Below are positions 17,349 through 26,568 of a DNA stretch of 64,000 nucleotides, one piece after another. Every line of letters starts with the position of its first letter. Position 1 is the first letter of the stretch. The DNA is from UBA940 sp031547885 (lineage in GTDB: Bacteria; Bacteroidota; Bacteroidia; Bacteroidales; Rikenellaceae). The position numbers and the translations under genes were made by a program. The DNA is taken from the NCBI GenBank assembly GCA_031547885.1, contig JAVBRO010000006.1, forward strand, positions 22,048 to 86,047, in the 5' to 3' direction. The notes beneath the pieces were generated by a model. It had not been told where the DNA came from. It searched no databases and saw only the letters and a program-made list of their open reading frames with translations.

Positions 17349-17464
17349 ATTCAATGAGTTTTAATAAGTTTTGCAATATTACACAACACTTTATACAAAT
17401 ACTATACAAAACTCGCGCCGCAGCAGATTATTTGTATCAGAATATGAAAACAAGGGTTCCTGCC

Positions 17465-17926
17465 CTACTCTGCGGCCGTTCCAGCGAACTCCATCCCCAT
17501 ACCGCTGCATACCATAGAGAAAGTGAGGGCCGACGGTGTGGCGGTTCCTTCCAGATTCATGACAGTTCTGTCGGGATACGGTGTCCTGTTACCGCTTATA
17601 CCAACCATGAACGGGATAATGTCGTTCCCGCTCAATTCGATGCCGTCCTTTGTTTCCGTCGCTGTCACTTCCGGAATTGCAATAACGAGTGTCACAGGCA
17701 TTGCCTCTGCAAATTTAACCCCGTCCATTTCGATCTCGGCCTTGCCGTCATCCCCGTATGTAACTTTAACCTTTACGTCATCCATGGTAAATGCAGGTGT
17801 TTCAACCGTAACGGTTCCCACATAGGTCCCGTCTTCGACCACCGGTTCGTTGTCTTTTCCGCCGTTGTCTTTTTCACAGGCCGCAAACAGGGTTATGGCG
17901 GCTAAAAGGAAGATAATTTTTTTCAT
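17465..17926 (-). CDS. Calycin-like domain lipoprotein
   Basis: 153 residues from ATG 17926. Lipobox LFAAC (Cys17). After an acidic linker come repeating beta strands (DGTYVGTVTVETPAF, VKVTYGDDGKAEIEMDGV) and the closing SALTFSMVCSGMGMEFAG, as in Bacteroidales 'calycin-like' barrel proteins. It starts 14 bp after the TonB-dependent receptor stop and is surely in the same operon, so it may be a surface partner that binds the receptor's substrate. Confidence 0.7.
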   Translation of the reverse strand: MKKIIFLLAAITLFAACEKDNGGKDNEPVVEDGTYVGTVTVETPAFTMDDVKVKVTYGDDGKAEIEMDGVKFAEAMPVTLVIAIPEVTATETKDGIELSGNDIIPFMVGISGNRTPYPDRTVMNLEGTATPSALTFSMVCSGMGMEFAGTAAE

Positions 17927-17940
17927 AGAGCTATAAGGAT

Positions 17941-20184
17941 TTAAAGATTTATGTCGAGTGTTATCCCGAAGCGGAGCGGCTTCCCGCGCTGCACGAAGGA
18001 GTTGCCCACCGATTTGAAATAGAAAGTATAATATTCTGTATTCGTGATATTCCGGCCCCACAGGCTGACCGCGACCTTCCGCATATTCAGGGTCGCCGAA
18101 GCGTTCAGCAGGCCGTAGAAAGGCTGCGTCGCCGTATTCGCCTCGTTCCAGTAAATTGGCCCGGCCCCCTGCCACGACACGTTCAGCACGATGTCGTCGG
18201 CCCAACGCCACGGCAGCGGCTGGCGGTATTCGCACATTGCCGAAACGGTGTTCTGCGGCACATAGGGGACATAGAGGTCCGACCAGTCGTTGTCGCCGGA
18301 TGTGTATTCGATGAATTTTGCGTTGGTATAGCCGTAGTTTCCCGCGAGGAGAAACCTGCCGGCACGGTACGAGATGGAAAGCTCGGCTCCGCAGCTGCGC
18401 GAACGGCCGGCGTTAGACATCATGCGCCCTGTCGTCTGTCCCGGCGGGAAGACCGTGATCTGCTGGTCGCGCAGGTCGATATAAAACAGCGCCGCATCCA
18501 CCGCCAGACGACCATCCAGCCACTCCAGATGCGCTCCGGCCTCGTAATTCCAACTGTATTCGGGTTTGTAGGAGATCGCCTCGTCGACATTGTAGGCGCC
18601 CGGTCCGTCGGGATATACGCCGATGTCGGCCATCATGTCGAGCATCATTTTATTCTGCAGGATATCGGAGAAAATCTGGGTGTTGTAGCCGCCCGATTTG
18701 TACCCTCGCGTGGCGGAAGCATAGACTATCCCGGCGCCGGTGTCGAAAGAGGCGGAAAGATGCGGCATCAGTTCAAAGAACTGTTTGCTCTGGCGGCCGC
18801 TCATCCGCACGGGCAGCGCGCTGTAGTCGCCTGCATCCGGCGTGGCGGTGAACATATAATTTATGACCGCGCCGTTCGAATACTTTATGGCAGTATGCTC
18901 GTAGTCGGCCCGCAGACCCGCCGTGAATTTCCAACGCCCGGCCTGCCACGACGACTGGTGGTACAACGAGATCCCGAACACGGGCAGTTTAAACGCGCTC
19001 TCGATGGGAAATGAATCTTCCTCTATTAAGATTTCGTAGTCCGAAGAAAAATAGTCCTTTATCTTCTCGTTTGCATTGTCCAGAATAAGCTCGTCGATCC
19101 CGTCGCGCTTGAAAGTGACCGGGGCATCCATATTACCGTGTTTATAGAACCCGAACGCGCCGGTTATCCACTGCCAGCGGCCGGTGTCGTGCGAGCGGAA
19201 GACGAATTCCTGCGTAGCGGCGTGTTCGCGCTGGGCCTGCCGCAGGGTGAACATCGAGGCCGGCAGGAAATCCTGGTCGAGCCGCATATCGTCGTCGGTG
19301 AACTGGTAGCTGGTTGTGGACGAGAATCTGAAACGGCTCTCTTCGTAGCGGAAAGTCAACCCGTCGGTGACGTTCACCCGCTCGTAGGAGCAGGGGTCGT
19401 TATGGTTTATGGGCGAGACTGCGCCTGTCTGTTCGTCGTAGAGCGAGTATGCAAAGCCTTTCTGTCTGACGTAGTTGGCAAAGAGCGTGTTTTCGAGCGA
19501 CCATCCGCCGTCCAGCAGTGCGATGACCTTCACGCGCGCGCTTTCACTCAGGCACCGGTCGGCCGGCGAGCCGTCATATTCGTTGGTGAAGAAGCCGTCG
19601 GTGTACATGTGGTTGAGCGCAACGGAAAATGCGAATTTCTCCGACGGGCGCTGATATGTGGAGACCCGCAGCTCTGAACTGTTGGCGTTCCCGTACCCGG
19701 CGTGCAGGCGCGTGCCTTGATAATGCATCGGCGAAAGGGTGTGCATGTCGATCACCCCGCCGATCGTGTTGCGCCCGTAGAGCGTTCCCTGCGGGCCGCG
19801 CAGCACATAAACCCGGCTCAGGTCATAGAGGTCCTGGTCGTAGTTGTTTTTGTTGAGAATGGGTATGTTGTCGATGTATAGTCCCACTGCGGGCTGCTCC
19901 ATGCGCGCGCCGATGCCGCGCATATAGACCGAACTGGTCATCTTCGAGCCGTAGTCAGCCTGCATGAAATTGGGAACAATGAATGAAAGGTCTTTCGGCT
20001 CGTTGATGCGCTGCGCCTCGAGCCGCGCGCCCGTGAACGACGACACCGACAACGGCTCCTCGGCAAACCTGCCGTTGTGCTTGACCGACCCCGATACGAC
20101 TACCTGCTGGAGTTCATGCACCGGAAGCGAATCCGCTTCCGGCTGCACGGGCAGCAACATCAGTAAGGCGTATATAAAATTCAT
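17941..20184 (-). CDS. TonB-dependent receptor
   Basis: 747 residues. A short hydrophobic N-terminus is followed by a probable TonB box and the plug domain (LQQVVVSGS, YMRGIGARMEQPAVGLYIDN, VYVLRGPQGTLYGRNTIGGVI), then a beta-barrel with aromatic-rich strands ending in a hydrophobic C-terminal residue (DINL). There is no N-terminal CarboxypepD_reg domain and no SusD partner, so it resembles siderophore/cofactor receptors rather than SusC. It would import a ligand across the outer membrane. It is preceded by an AraC regulator on the same strand, which probably controls it. Confidence 0.88.
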   Translation of the reverse strand: MNFIYALLMLLPVQPEADSLPVHELQQVVVSGSVKHNGRFAEEPLSVSSFTGARLEAQRINEPKDLSFIVPNFMQADYGSKMTSSVYMRGIGARMEQPAVGLYIDNIPILNKNNYDQDLYDLSRVYVLRGPQGTLYGRNTIGGVIDMHTLSPMHYQGTRLHAGYGNANSSELRVSTYQRPSEKFAFSVALNHMYTDGFFTNEYDGSPADRCLSESARVKVIALLDGGWSLENTLFANYVRQKGFAYSLYDEQTGAVSPINHNDPCSYERVNVTDGLTFRYEESRFRFSSTTSYQFTDDDMRLDQDFLPASMFTLRQAQREHAATQEFVFRSHDTGRWQWITGAFGFYKHGNMDAPVTFKRDGIDELILDNANEKIKDYFSSDYEILIEEDSFPIESAFKLPVFGISLYHQSSWQAGRWKFTAGLRADYEHTAIKYSNGAVINYMFTATPDAGDYSALPVRMSGRQSKQFFELMPHLSASFDTGAGIVYASATRGYKSGGYNTQIFSDILQNKMMLDMMADIGVYPDGPGAYNVDEAISYKPEYSWNYEAGAHLEWLDGRLAVDAALFYIDLRDQQITVFPPGQTTGRMMSNAGRSRSCGAELSISYRAGRFLLAGNYGYTNAKFIEYTSGDNDWSDLYVPYVPQNTVSAMCEYRQPLPWRWADDIVLNVSWQGAGPIYWNEANTATQPFYGLLNASATLNMRKVAVSLWGRNITNTEYYTFYFKSVGNSFVQRGKPLRFGITLDINL

Positions 20185-20265
20185 CGGCGGTTCGGAAAAA
20201 ATTCACACCGCAAAATTAATCCCGCCGGACGGATGATTTTAGGACTAAACCGGACTGTGATAGGA

Positions 20266-21135
20266 TTATGACCGGTGGTTTTTCCGGTATTGGACAGGCG
20301 TGAGTCCGGTTTCTTTTTTAAAGAGGCGAGAGAAATAGGCGGGGTCATCGACGCCAACGCGGCCGGATATCTCGCCGACTGTCAGATCCGAGCTGAGCAG
20401 CAGCGCCTTCGCCTCGAGAATGACGGCCTCGCGGATCCACGCCACCGGCGGTTTTCCAGTAAAACGCTTCACCACTTTCTGCAGATAATCGGGCGATATG
20501 CCGAGCCTCTCCGCATAGTCGGAAACGGGGATGCGCAGGTCGCACTGCCCGAACACCGATTCTATGAAGCGGTTGCAAAGATTATTTTCGGTGGCAAGTC
20601 CGCGGGTATTTTCCGACGCTTCCTCGATCTCGGTAAGCAGCAGCGCCAGGTATGATTTTATAATGCGGGGACTTCCGCCTGCTTCGAACTCCGAGCAGAG
20701 CCTGTCGAAGATGGCCGAAACACACTCCCGCACCTTTTCGTCGAACATGACCTTGTGGGCCCCCCAGCGCCTGAGCGAGGCGTAGGCCTGCATCGGATTG
20801 ACGCCGTTGTCGCTTACGAACCCCGTGCTGAACCCGCCCATATATCCCGCGCAGTCGTCGAAATAGCGCACCGAAAAAGTCTGTCCCGCCGGGATCGAAG
20901 CGCATTCGCCCGCCTTGAACAAGTAGAGCTCGTCACCGATATTCATCAGCGCCTCGCCTTCTGTAAGATAGAAAAAACTGTGTATCCCGGAGTGTATCAC
21001 CGACCTCGGCGGCCCTTCGACCTTGACGCCCTTCATATCGAGGCGGCGCACAACGAAAAAATCGGCGTCGCCGTGGGGCATCCTGCCGAAAATTTCGGCC
21101 ATTGCCGACGGGGTCTTACTGAGGTGATCGTGCAT
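20266..21135 (-). CDS. AraC family transcriptional regulator
   Basis: 289 residues. The N-terminal half looks like a cupin-type sensor (SGIHSFFYLTEGEALMNIG, AGECASIPAGQTFSVRYF). The last 100 residues are the double HTH of AraC regulators: YAERLGISPDYLQKVVKRF and the signature VGEISGRVGVDDPAYFSRLFKKETGLTP. Located 81 bp upstream of the TonB-dependent receptor on the same strand, it is likely its activator, sensing the imported ligand. The nature of the ligand is not visible. Confidence 0.88.
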   Translation of the reverse strand: MHDHLSKTPSAMAEIFGRMPHGDADFFVVRRLDMKGVKVEGPPRSVIHSGIHSFFYLTEGEALMNIGDELYLFKAGECASIPAGQTFSVRYFDDCAGYMGGFSTGFVSDNGVNPMQAYASLRRWGAHKVMFDEKVRECVSAIFDRLCSEFEAGGSPRIIKSYLALLLTEIEEASENTRGLATENNLCNRFIESVFGQCDLRIPVSDYAERLGISPDYLQKVVKRFTGKPPVAWIREAVILEAKALLLSSDLTVGEISGRVGVDDPAYFSRLFKKETGLTPVQYRKNHRS

Positions 21136-21158
21136 CTGCTCCGAATCTTATACGGCCT

Positions 21159-21560
21159 CTATAATTTTTCGCAAAACTCTATTTTCTCTTCGTTAGGGCC
21201 CAGTATAATGAAATACCGTATCCCGCGCTCCCAGAAAGGCAGCGACTGGATCTCCGGAGTGAGCATGCGGAATCCGCCCGCTTTGACCTCTTCGAAAAGT
21301 TCGCCGATATTCCTGACATCCAGGGCGATATGGTCGACGGCACCGGCCTTGAGCAGGGCTTTCCTGTTTTCGTAGGCCTCGATCGTAAGATTGCCGAGCC
21401 GCAGGAACACCACCTTTTCGTCAGCAGCTTTGTTCTCTGTAAGCAGGTCGACGGTAAAACCCAGCGAGGTATAGAAAGCGATAGTCCGCCCGATATCGTT
21501 GGTCGGTATGCCTATATGCTGCAGCCCGCCGCTGTATCTGTTCAGATCGATCATTCCCAT
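21159..21560 (-). CDS. VOC (glyoxalase/bleomycin-resistance) family protein
   Basis: 133 residues with the two beta-alpha-beta-beta-beta modules of the VOC fold: GLQHIGIPTNDIGRTIAFYTSLGF, then AVDHIALDVRNIGELFEEVKAGG. Likely metal ligands are His16, a Glu in TIEAYE, His in DHIAL and Glu in KIEFCEKL. The reaction is unknown. The AraC gene follows at 23 bp, so both may be co-transcribed. A second ATG two codons downstream is equally possible. Confidence 0.75.
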   Translation of the reverse strand: MGMIDLNRYSGGLQHIGIPTNDIGRTIAFYTSLGFTVDLLTENKAADEKVVFLRLGNLTIEAYENRKALLKAGAVDHIALDVRNIGELFEEVKAGGFRMLTPEIQSLPFWERGIRYFIILGPNEEKIEFCEKL

Positions 21561-21620
21561 AGAATTAGTTTATATTCCGGTTTTACAAATATAGACTTTT
21601 TTCTCTATTTAATCTTTCAA

Positions 21621-21650
21621 AAAAGAAGGGCGGCCTTTACAGACCGCCCC
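21621..21650 (-). terminator. Terminator-like hairpin of decayed tRNA unit
   Basis: GGGCGG / CCGCCC stem; on the minus strand it is followed by TTCTTTTTT. Same position relative to the tRNA fragment as the terminator of the intact tRNA. Confidence 0.6.
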
Positions 21651-21670
21651 CGTACTCCCTCACGGGCTCG
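21651..21670 (-). pseudogene. Remnant of a tRNA-Lys 3' end
   Basis: These 20 bases are identical to the 3' part of the intact tRNA-Lys gene (21764-21783). The D-arm and anticodon parts are missing or unrecognisable. Together with its terminator it looks like a decayed tandem duplicate. Confidence 0.6.
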
Positions 21671-21732
21671 GCCACAACGCCGGCAGCGGTTTATTTCGAA
21701 CCAGTGCCGATAACGCCCTAAACTCCGGCAAC

Positions 21733-21760
21733 AAAAAAGCGGTCCCTTTTCAGAAACCGC
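21733..21760 (-). terminator. Terminator of tRNA-Lys
   Basis: GCGGT / ACCGC stem followed by TTTTTT on the minus strand, directly behind the tRNA. Confidence 0.7.
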
Positions 21761-21765
21761 TCTCG

Positions 21766-21838
21766 TACTCCCTCACGGGCTCGAACCGTGGACCCCAACA
21801 TTAAGAGTGTCGTGCTCTACCAACTGAGCTAAGGAAGC
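21766..21838 (-). tRNA. tRNA-Lys (CUU anticodon)
   Basis: 73 nt without encoded CCA. D-arm GCTCAGTTGGTAGAGC; anticodon stem CGACA/TGTTG with loop CTCTTAA, giving anticodon CUU for codon AAG; T-arm with GGTTCGAGCC. The acceptor stem contains two G-U pairs, including the terminal pair. Confidence 0.92.
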
Positions 21839-21854
21839 ATTTTTTTCGTGGGTG

Positions 21855-21862
21855 CAAATATA
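21855..21862 (-). promoter_or_regulatory. Promoter -7 box (TATATTTG) of tRNA-Lys
   Basis: Minus-strand TAnnTTTG match 16 bp upstream of the mature tRNA 5' end. Confidence 0.6.
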
Positions 21863-22011
21863 GTGCAAGCCGAGAAATTATGCAAATTTATTTGCAATAA
21901 ATCCGAGGCGCAGCCTATATGGAACGAGTGCAGCGAGTTAGAAGTTCAAATTATTTCCCTGCCAAAAGAAAATCTCCGAAAAAATTGCGGAATCGTCCCG
22001 ACAGCCCCGCC

Positions 22012-22983
22012 TTACAACCGGGAAAGGCTCTCCACGATCTTATGCTGTTCCTCCAGGAAACCGATCCTCTCCTTTTCGCCGCTGCCGGTGATCAGCACCG
22101 ACTGTTTCTGCAGCGAATGCATCCAGAGTTTCGCCTCTTCGAACGTCGCCCTGTCCGAGGAGACGATCCCATTGAGCAGGAAGGCCTTTATTATCGTCAG
22201 CCGGCAGTCGGGCGCGGACACATACACATAACTGGTCTCGACATTCACGCCGGAGATATAGATATCGACCTTTTTGCCGGTCTCCCTGAACGTTCCCGTA
22301 CGCGACAAATAGTCTATTTCGTCCAGTATCCTCAACAGGTCGTCCATGATCGACATCACCTCGTCGCGGGTTATCAGGCCGATGCAATGGAAATACTCCA
22401 CGTTGGTAACGAAGTCGCGGAAAAGCATGCGGTCGAAAACGTAATCCCTGTGGATGTGTTTGGTCCATCCGCCATATTCTTCCTGCACTCTCTGCAGCTG
22501 CTCCGGGACCGCGATATCCCTATATGGCACGGCATGCTCCGAACGGTTCGACTGGTATTTCCATTTGAGCAGGTAAAACCTGAAAACATGCTCATAGTAC
22601 ACATATAACGGCTGCGGCAATATATTCGTGACCTCTCCTGCATGGGCGTCCGGACAATCCTTGCATGATTTCATGATCGCGATGATATCTTCCATCATCG
22701 CGAAGTCCGACTCCTGCGGATCCATATACTCGATCAGTTTCAGCCGGAATGGCTGGGTCTTGGGCGAATTGTCCATCTCCAGGTTATCCAGCGAGATCCC
22801 CAGCTGGCGGGAAATGGTCATAACTTCGTAGAAAGTGAACGGCACCTCTTTCCTCAATCTTCTGTAAACGGCCTCTTTGGCCAGGCACAGCATATCGGCG
22901 AGTGTATTTACGACATCTATCTTTTGTGGTATCTTCTGTACAATCTCCCCAAGGAAACTATTGTACATAGTATCTTCTTTCAT
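22012..22983 (-). CDS. Bacteroidales helix-turn-helix protein of unknown role
   Basis: 323 residues, soluble, no signal peptide. The N-terminus (residues about 25-70) has an HTH-like stretch: TLADMLCLAKEAVYRRLRKEVPFTFYEV, with MTISRQLGISLDNLEMD following (shown here in parts). The remaining 250 residues are mostly helical and match no domain that I can name. I recognise the N-terminal pattern from many uncharacterised Bacteroidales proteins, where it probably binds DNA. No partner gene is adjacent. Confidence 0.6.
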   Translation of the reverse strand: MKEDTMYNSFLGEIVQKIPQKIDVVNTLADMLCLAKEAVYRRLRKEVPFTFYEVMTISRQLGISLDNLEMDNSPKTQPFRLKLIEYMDPQESDFAMMEDIIAIMKSCKDCPDAHAGEVTNILPQPLYVYYEHVFRFYLLKWKYQSNRSEHAVPYRDIAVPEQLQRVQEEYGGWTKHIHRDYVFDRMLFRDFVTNVEYFHCIGLITRDEVMSIMDDLLRILDEIDYLSRTGTFRETGKKVDIYISGVNVETSYVYVSAPDCRLTIIKAFLLNGIVSSDRATFEEAKLWMHSLQKQSVLITGSGEKERIGFLEEQHKIVESLSRL

Positions 22984-23185
22984 AATTTTTATGCGCGGGC
23001 ATCACATAATAATAGTGCAAATACAGTGAAAGCCGAGAGGCAAGCCAAGTTACACTTGAGCTTGTCCGGGGCGCATCCCATATTGTACGGTAAAGCCGTA
23101 CAAATATACCAATATTTCCGGGGTTTCATCCCGGCTGCAGCAGGTGAGATGCTATTTTTTTTATTGTAATTCCGCCGTTTTTCTC

Positions 23186-23193
23186 TATCTTTG
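23186..23193 (+). promoter_or_regulatory. Promoter -7 box (TATCTTTG) of phosphoesterase gene
   Basis: TAnnTTTG match ending 5 bp before the ATG at 23199, so the transcript is probably leaderless. Confidence 0.6.
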
Positions 23194-23198
23194 GGATA

Positions 23199-23690
23199 AT
23201 GAAACGGATAGGCATAATATCGGACACCCACGGCTGTTTCGACAAGCCCCTGCAGGACTTTCTGGCGGGTGTCGACGAGATATGGCACGCCGGCGACATA
23301 GGCTCGCTCGAACTGGCCGACCTGATCGCCTCTTTCAAACCCCTTCGTGCGGTCTACGGCAATATTGATGCCGCACCCACCAGGCGGGCTCTCAAAAAGA
23401 CCGAGTTCTTCGAGTGCGAGGGACTCAGGGTCATGATGACGCATATCGGCGGATACTCGAACCGCTACGAGCAGAGCGTCGCCGAGACCATTGCCGCCAA
23501 AAAACCCGACATTCTCGTGACCGGACATTCGCACATCCTGAAAATATTCCGCGACAAAACTTTCGGTCTTCTGAACATCAATCCCGGAGCCGCCGGATGC
23601 TACGGATTCCACGCCGTGAGGACCGCCGTCAGGCTGATCCTCGCCAACGGCGAAGTGCGCGACCTCGAAGTCGGCGAATGGCCGCGGTAG
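23199..23690 (+). CDS. Metallophosphoesterase (YfcE/MJ0936 type)
   Basis: 163 residues, normal for the family. All metal-binding motifs are visible in order: SDTHG, HAGDIG, YGNID, MTHIGG and GHSH. The final NINPGAAGCYGF is also typical. These small enzymes cleave phosphodiesters with Mn2+ or Ni2+ in the cytoplasm; the physiological substrate is generally unclear. Monocistronic, with a probably leaderless start. Confidence 0.88.
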   Translation: MKRIGIISDTHGCFDKPLQDFLAGVDEIWHAGDIGSLELADLIASFKPLRAVYGNIDAAPTRRALKKTEFFECEGLRVMMTHIGGYSNRYEQSVAETIAAKKPDILVTGHSHILKIFRDKTFGLLNINPGAAGCYGFHAVRTAVRLILANGEVRDLEVGEWPR

Positions 23691-23712
23691 TGGCAACGGC
23701 CACAGCGATTTG
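23690..23712. repeat. 23-bp segment shared with repeat copy A
   Basis: GTGGCAACGGCCACAGCGAT plus TTG matches 2457-2479 in 22 of 23 positions and contains a small hairpin GTGGC/GCCAC. It begins at the phosphoesterase stop codon. Confidence 0.55.
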
Positions 23713-24015
23713 ATGATAAAGGTTGTTGATTGTCCGAATCTCCCGGCACAGCGCCACCCTCATTAAGAACATAATGCAAGTCATAACGATGACGGCAGTT
23801 TAGGTTTGTCTCAAAAATAATTTGCTGCGGGCCGACGGCCGTTCAGCAATTTCCCCCTTTATGCAAAAGATTATATTTATGGATTTTACGAAATTCATAA
23901 AATATTCTTATTCTTCGCTTCGTTATATTTCCGTTACAATTTGAAATCAGTTCAAAAACAAAGTTAATACAGCCCTGTGACAGGGGCCTGATTTCCAAAA
24001 CGGAGGATATAACAA
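23713..24015. other. Gene-free stretch before the Clp ATPase gene
   Basis: No gene is seen. A hairpin TTGCTG/CAGCAA with a GC-rich inner part lies at 23822-23849 and is followed by TTTCCCCCTTT. Just before the clp start there is GGAGG at about -14, one of the few good Shine-Dalgarno-like sequences in the window. Confidence 0.4.
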
Positions 24016-26373
24016 ATGCAAAACAGACAATCTAGGCTTCTCGAAAACCTGATCGCGCTTTCGGCTTTCGACGCGGAGAAAAAAAACCACCAGACCAATC
24101 TGCTCGACAGGATATTCCTGCTGCTTCTGGGCCAGGACAATTGCCACGCCATGCAGATACTGCGCGGGCGGCTCAAGGATTGGGAACTGTACCAGATAAA
24201 GATCCGCGTGGAACGTGAGATCGAAAAAGCCGCAACGACCGCTCCCAAGACCGGGCGAGAGGAGTTTTTTGCGGAACTGATCGAAAAACTGTCGAACGTT
24301 TCGGGTCCGGAAGTGAAGCCCAACACGGCCCACCTGCTTTTGCTCGTGCTCTCCGACCCCGAGAGCATCACCGCCAGGGTACTCGCCCTGTACCATTTAA
24401 AGACAGAGGAAATCTCCCTAGAGCTTGCGAAACTGCCTGCCGAAGAGGGGTATGTGAGCGAGATACGCATCATCCGCCGTCGCGACATACGTCCTGAGGA
24501 GGATGACTGGGAACTTCCCGAAGACGAGGAGCCGAAATCCAAAAAAGAGAAACCGGCGATGCTTGAGAAATACGGCGTCGAACTGACCCGTGCGGCCAAA
24601 GAAGGACGCATCGACACAGTCGTGGGGCGCGCCAGGGAGATCGAACGGCTTGTCCAGATACTGGGCCGCCGCAAGAAGAACAACCCGATACTGGTCGGCG
24701 AGGCCGGCGTCGGCAAGAGCGCCATCGTCGAGGGGCTGGCCCTTCGGATAGCCTCGGGCGAGGCCCCGGATTCACTCAAAGGCAAGAAAGTGCTCTCGCT
24801 CGACATGGCTTCACTGATCGCAGGTACGAAATTCCGCGGCGAGTTCGAGGAGCGCATCAAGGCGCTGATGAACGAACTGGCGAAACAGAAGGACACGATC
24901 GTCTTCATCGACGAGATACATACCATCGTGGGCGCGGGAAGCTCGCAGGGCAGCCTCGACACCGCGAACATACTGAAACCCGCCCTAGCGCGCGGAGAAC
25001 TGCAGTGTATCGGCGCGACGACGCTCGACGAATACCGCGAGAACATCGAAAAGGACGCCGCGCTCGAACGCCGTTTCCAGAAGATAATCGTTGAGCCGAC
25101 AAGCCGCGAGGATACTCTCGAGATACTGCGCAACATCAAACCGCACTACGAAAAGCATCACTCGGTCGTCTACACCGATGAAGCGCTGTGCGCCTGCGTC
25201 GACCTGACGGAACGCTACATCACCGACCGCCACTTCCCCGACAAGGCAATCGACGCGATGGACGAAGCGGGTTCCAAGGCGCATATCTTCGGCAATGGCT
25301 GCGACGGCAACCCGGTAAAGATCGCTCCCGAACATATCGAGGAGGTTATCACTACGATGACGGGCATCCCCGTTGAAAAGATTTCGCAGGGGGAACAGTC
25401 GCGCCTGGCAACGCTCCAGCAACACCTTTCCGAAGTCGTTGTGGGACAGGACGAGGCCGTGGGAAAAGTCGCCCGCTCGATCATCCGCAGCCGCGCGGGA
25501 CTGAAGGACCCGAACAAACCTACGGGCGTATTCATGTTCGTCGGACCTACCGGGGTCGGCAAGACCCTGCTGGCGAAAGAACTTTCGAAATGGATGTTCG
25601 ACCGCAGCGACGCGCTGATCCGCATCGACATGAGCGAATTTTCGGAGAAGCACAACGTGTCGCGCCTCATCGGCTCGCCCCCGGGATACGTGGGTTACGG
25701 CGAAGGGGGGCAGCTCACGGAAGCGGTCCGCCGCCAGCCCTACTCGGTGGTGCTGTTCGACGAGGTCGAGAAGGCCCACCCGGACGTCTTCAACGTGATG
25801 CTGCAGATGTTCGACGACGGGCACCTCACCGACGGCCTCGGCCGCAAGGTGGATTTTCGCAACACCATTATAATAATGACTTCCAATATCGGGTCGCGAG
25901 CCATAGCGCAAAAAGGTCCGGCTGTAGGGTACAATACCTCAAAAACGATTAGTAGAGAAATTGTCAATAAGGATGCGGATTACCGCTGTGCCCTCAACCA
26001 GACCTTCGCGCCCGAATTTATAAACCGCATCGACGACGTGGTGATATTCAATACGCTCACTGGCGAAGACATAGGCAAAGTGGTCGACCTCGAACTCGGG
26101 GAGCTGGTTGCGCGCGCCGGAAAACTGGGCTACAGGCTCGAGATTTCGGAAGCGGCCAAACGCGAACTCGCGGAGGTGGGCTACGAACCCGAATACGGAG
26201 TGCGTTCGCTGAAGCGCGCTATACTCGACCGGATCGAGGAGCCTCTGGCCCAGATGATAGTCGAGGGGGGGATAAAACCCGGCGAGACCATCGACATCGT
26301 CCACTCGGGCGAAGCGATAGAGCTGCTTGTGAAAAAGCAGTGCGACGACAAACTGCCGGTCAAAGCGGCGTAA
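24016..26373 (+). CDS. ClpA/ClpC-type AAA+ unfoldase
   Basis: 785 residues with two AAA+ modules. First: Walker A GEAGVGKS, Walker B IVFIDEIHTIVGAG. Second: Walker A GPTGVGKT, Walker B VVLFDEVEKAHPDV, arginine finger region FINRIDDVV. No long coiled-coil M domain between them, so it is not ClpB. The loop after SNIGSR contains VGYN, at the place where ClpA/C/X carry the ClpP-docking IGF/VGF tripeptide, so docking to ClpP is likely. The N-terminal 150 residues are a diverged Clp_N domain. It unfolds proteins for degradation in the cytoplasm. Confidence 0.88.
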   Translation: MQNRQSRLLENLIALSAFDAEKKNHQTNLLDRIFLLLLGQDNCHAMQILRGRLKDWELYQIKIRVEREIEKAATTAPKTGREEFFAELIEKLSNVSGPEVKPNTAHLLLLVLSDPESITARVLALYHLKTEEISLELAKLPAEEGYVSEIRIIRRRDIRPEEDDWELPEDEEPKSKKEKPAMLEKYGVELTRAAKEGRIDTVVGRAREIERLVQILGRRKKNNPILVGEAGVGKSAIVEGLALRIASGEAPDSLKGKKVLSLDMASLIAGTKFRGEFEERIKALMNELAKQKDTIVFIDEIHTIVGAGSSQGSLDTANILKPALARGELQCIGATTLDEYRENIEKDAALERRFQKIIVEPTSREDTLEILRNIKPHYEKHHSVVYTDEALCACVDLTERYITDRHFPDKAIDAMDEAGSKAHIFGNGCDGNPVKIAPEHIEEVITTMTGIPVEKISQGEQSRLATLQQHLSEVVVGQDEAVGKVARSIIRSRAGLKDPNKPTGVFMFVGPTGVGKTLLAKELSKWMFDRSDALIRIDMSEFSEKHNVSRLIGSPPGYVGYGEGGQLTEAVRRQPYSVVLFDEVEKAHPDVFNVMLQMFDDGHLTDGLGRKVDFRNTIIIMTSNIGSRAIAQKGPAVGYNTSKTISREIVNKDADYRCALNQTFAPEFINRIDDVVIFNTLTGEDIGKVVDLELGELVARAGKLGYRLEISEAAKRELAEVGYEPEYGVRSLKRAILDRIEEPLAQMIVEGGIKPGETIDIVHSGEAIELLVKKQCDDKLPVKAA

Positions 26374-26467
26374 CGAAAAAACGCGCCTGTAGAAGCGCGT
26401 AACGACAGACTGCCTCCAATGGCAGCGAAACCCGACAACCTTAATTAACCTGAAACCTTTGTTGACA

Positions 26468-26497
26468 GGCCGCCCCAATCCCGGGGCGGCCTTTTTT
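26468..26497 (+). terminator. Terminator after clp gene
   Basis: Perfect 9-bp stem GGCCGCCCC / GGGGCGGCC followed by six T. Confidence 0.9.
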
Positions 26498-26568
26498 CAA
26501 CCAATATATTGTTTCCTCGATTTTTTATTAATTTTACAATCAATCACATGCTAACCGGAATAAGTAAT

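Noticed and set aside
21651..21783. Active attachment site pair at tRNA-Lys
   Set aside because: Only 113 bp separate the repeats and no integrase is near, so at most a scar or decayed duplicate.
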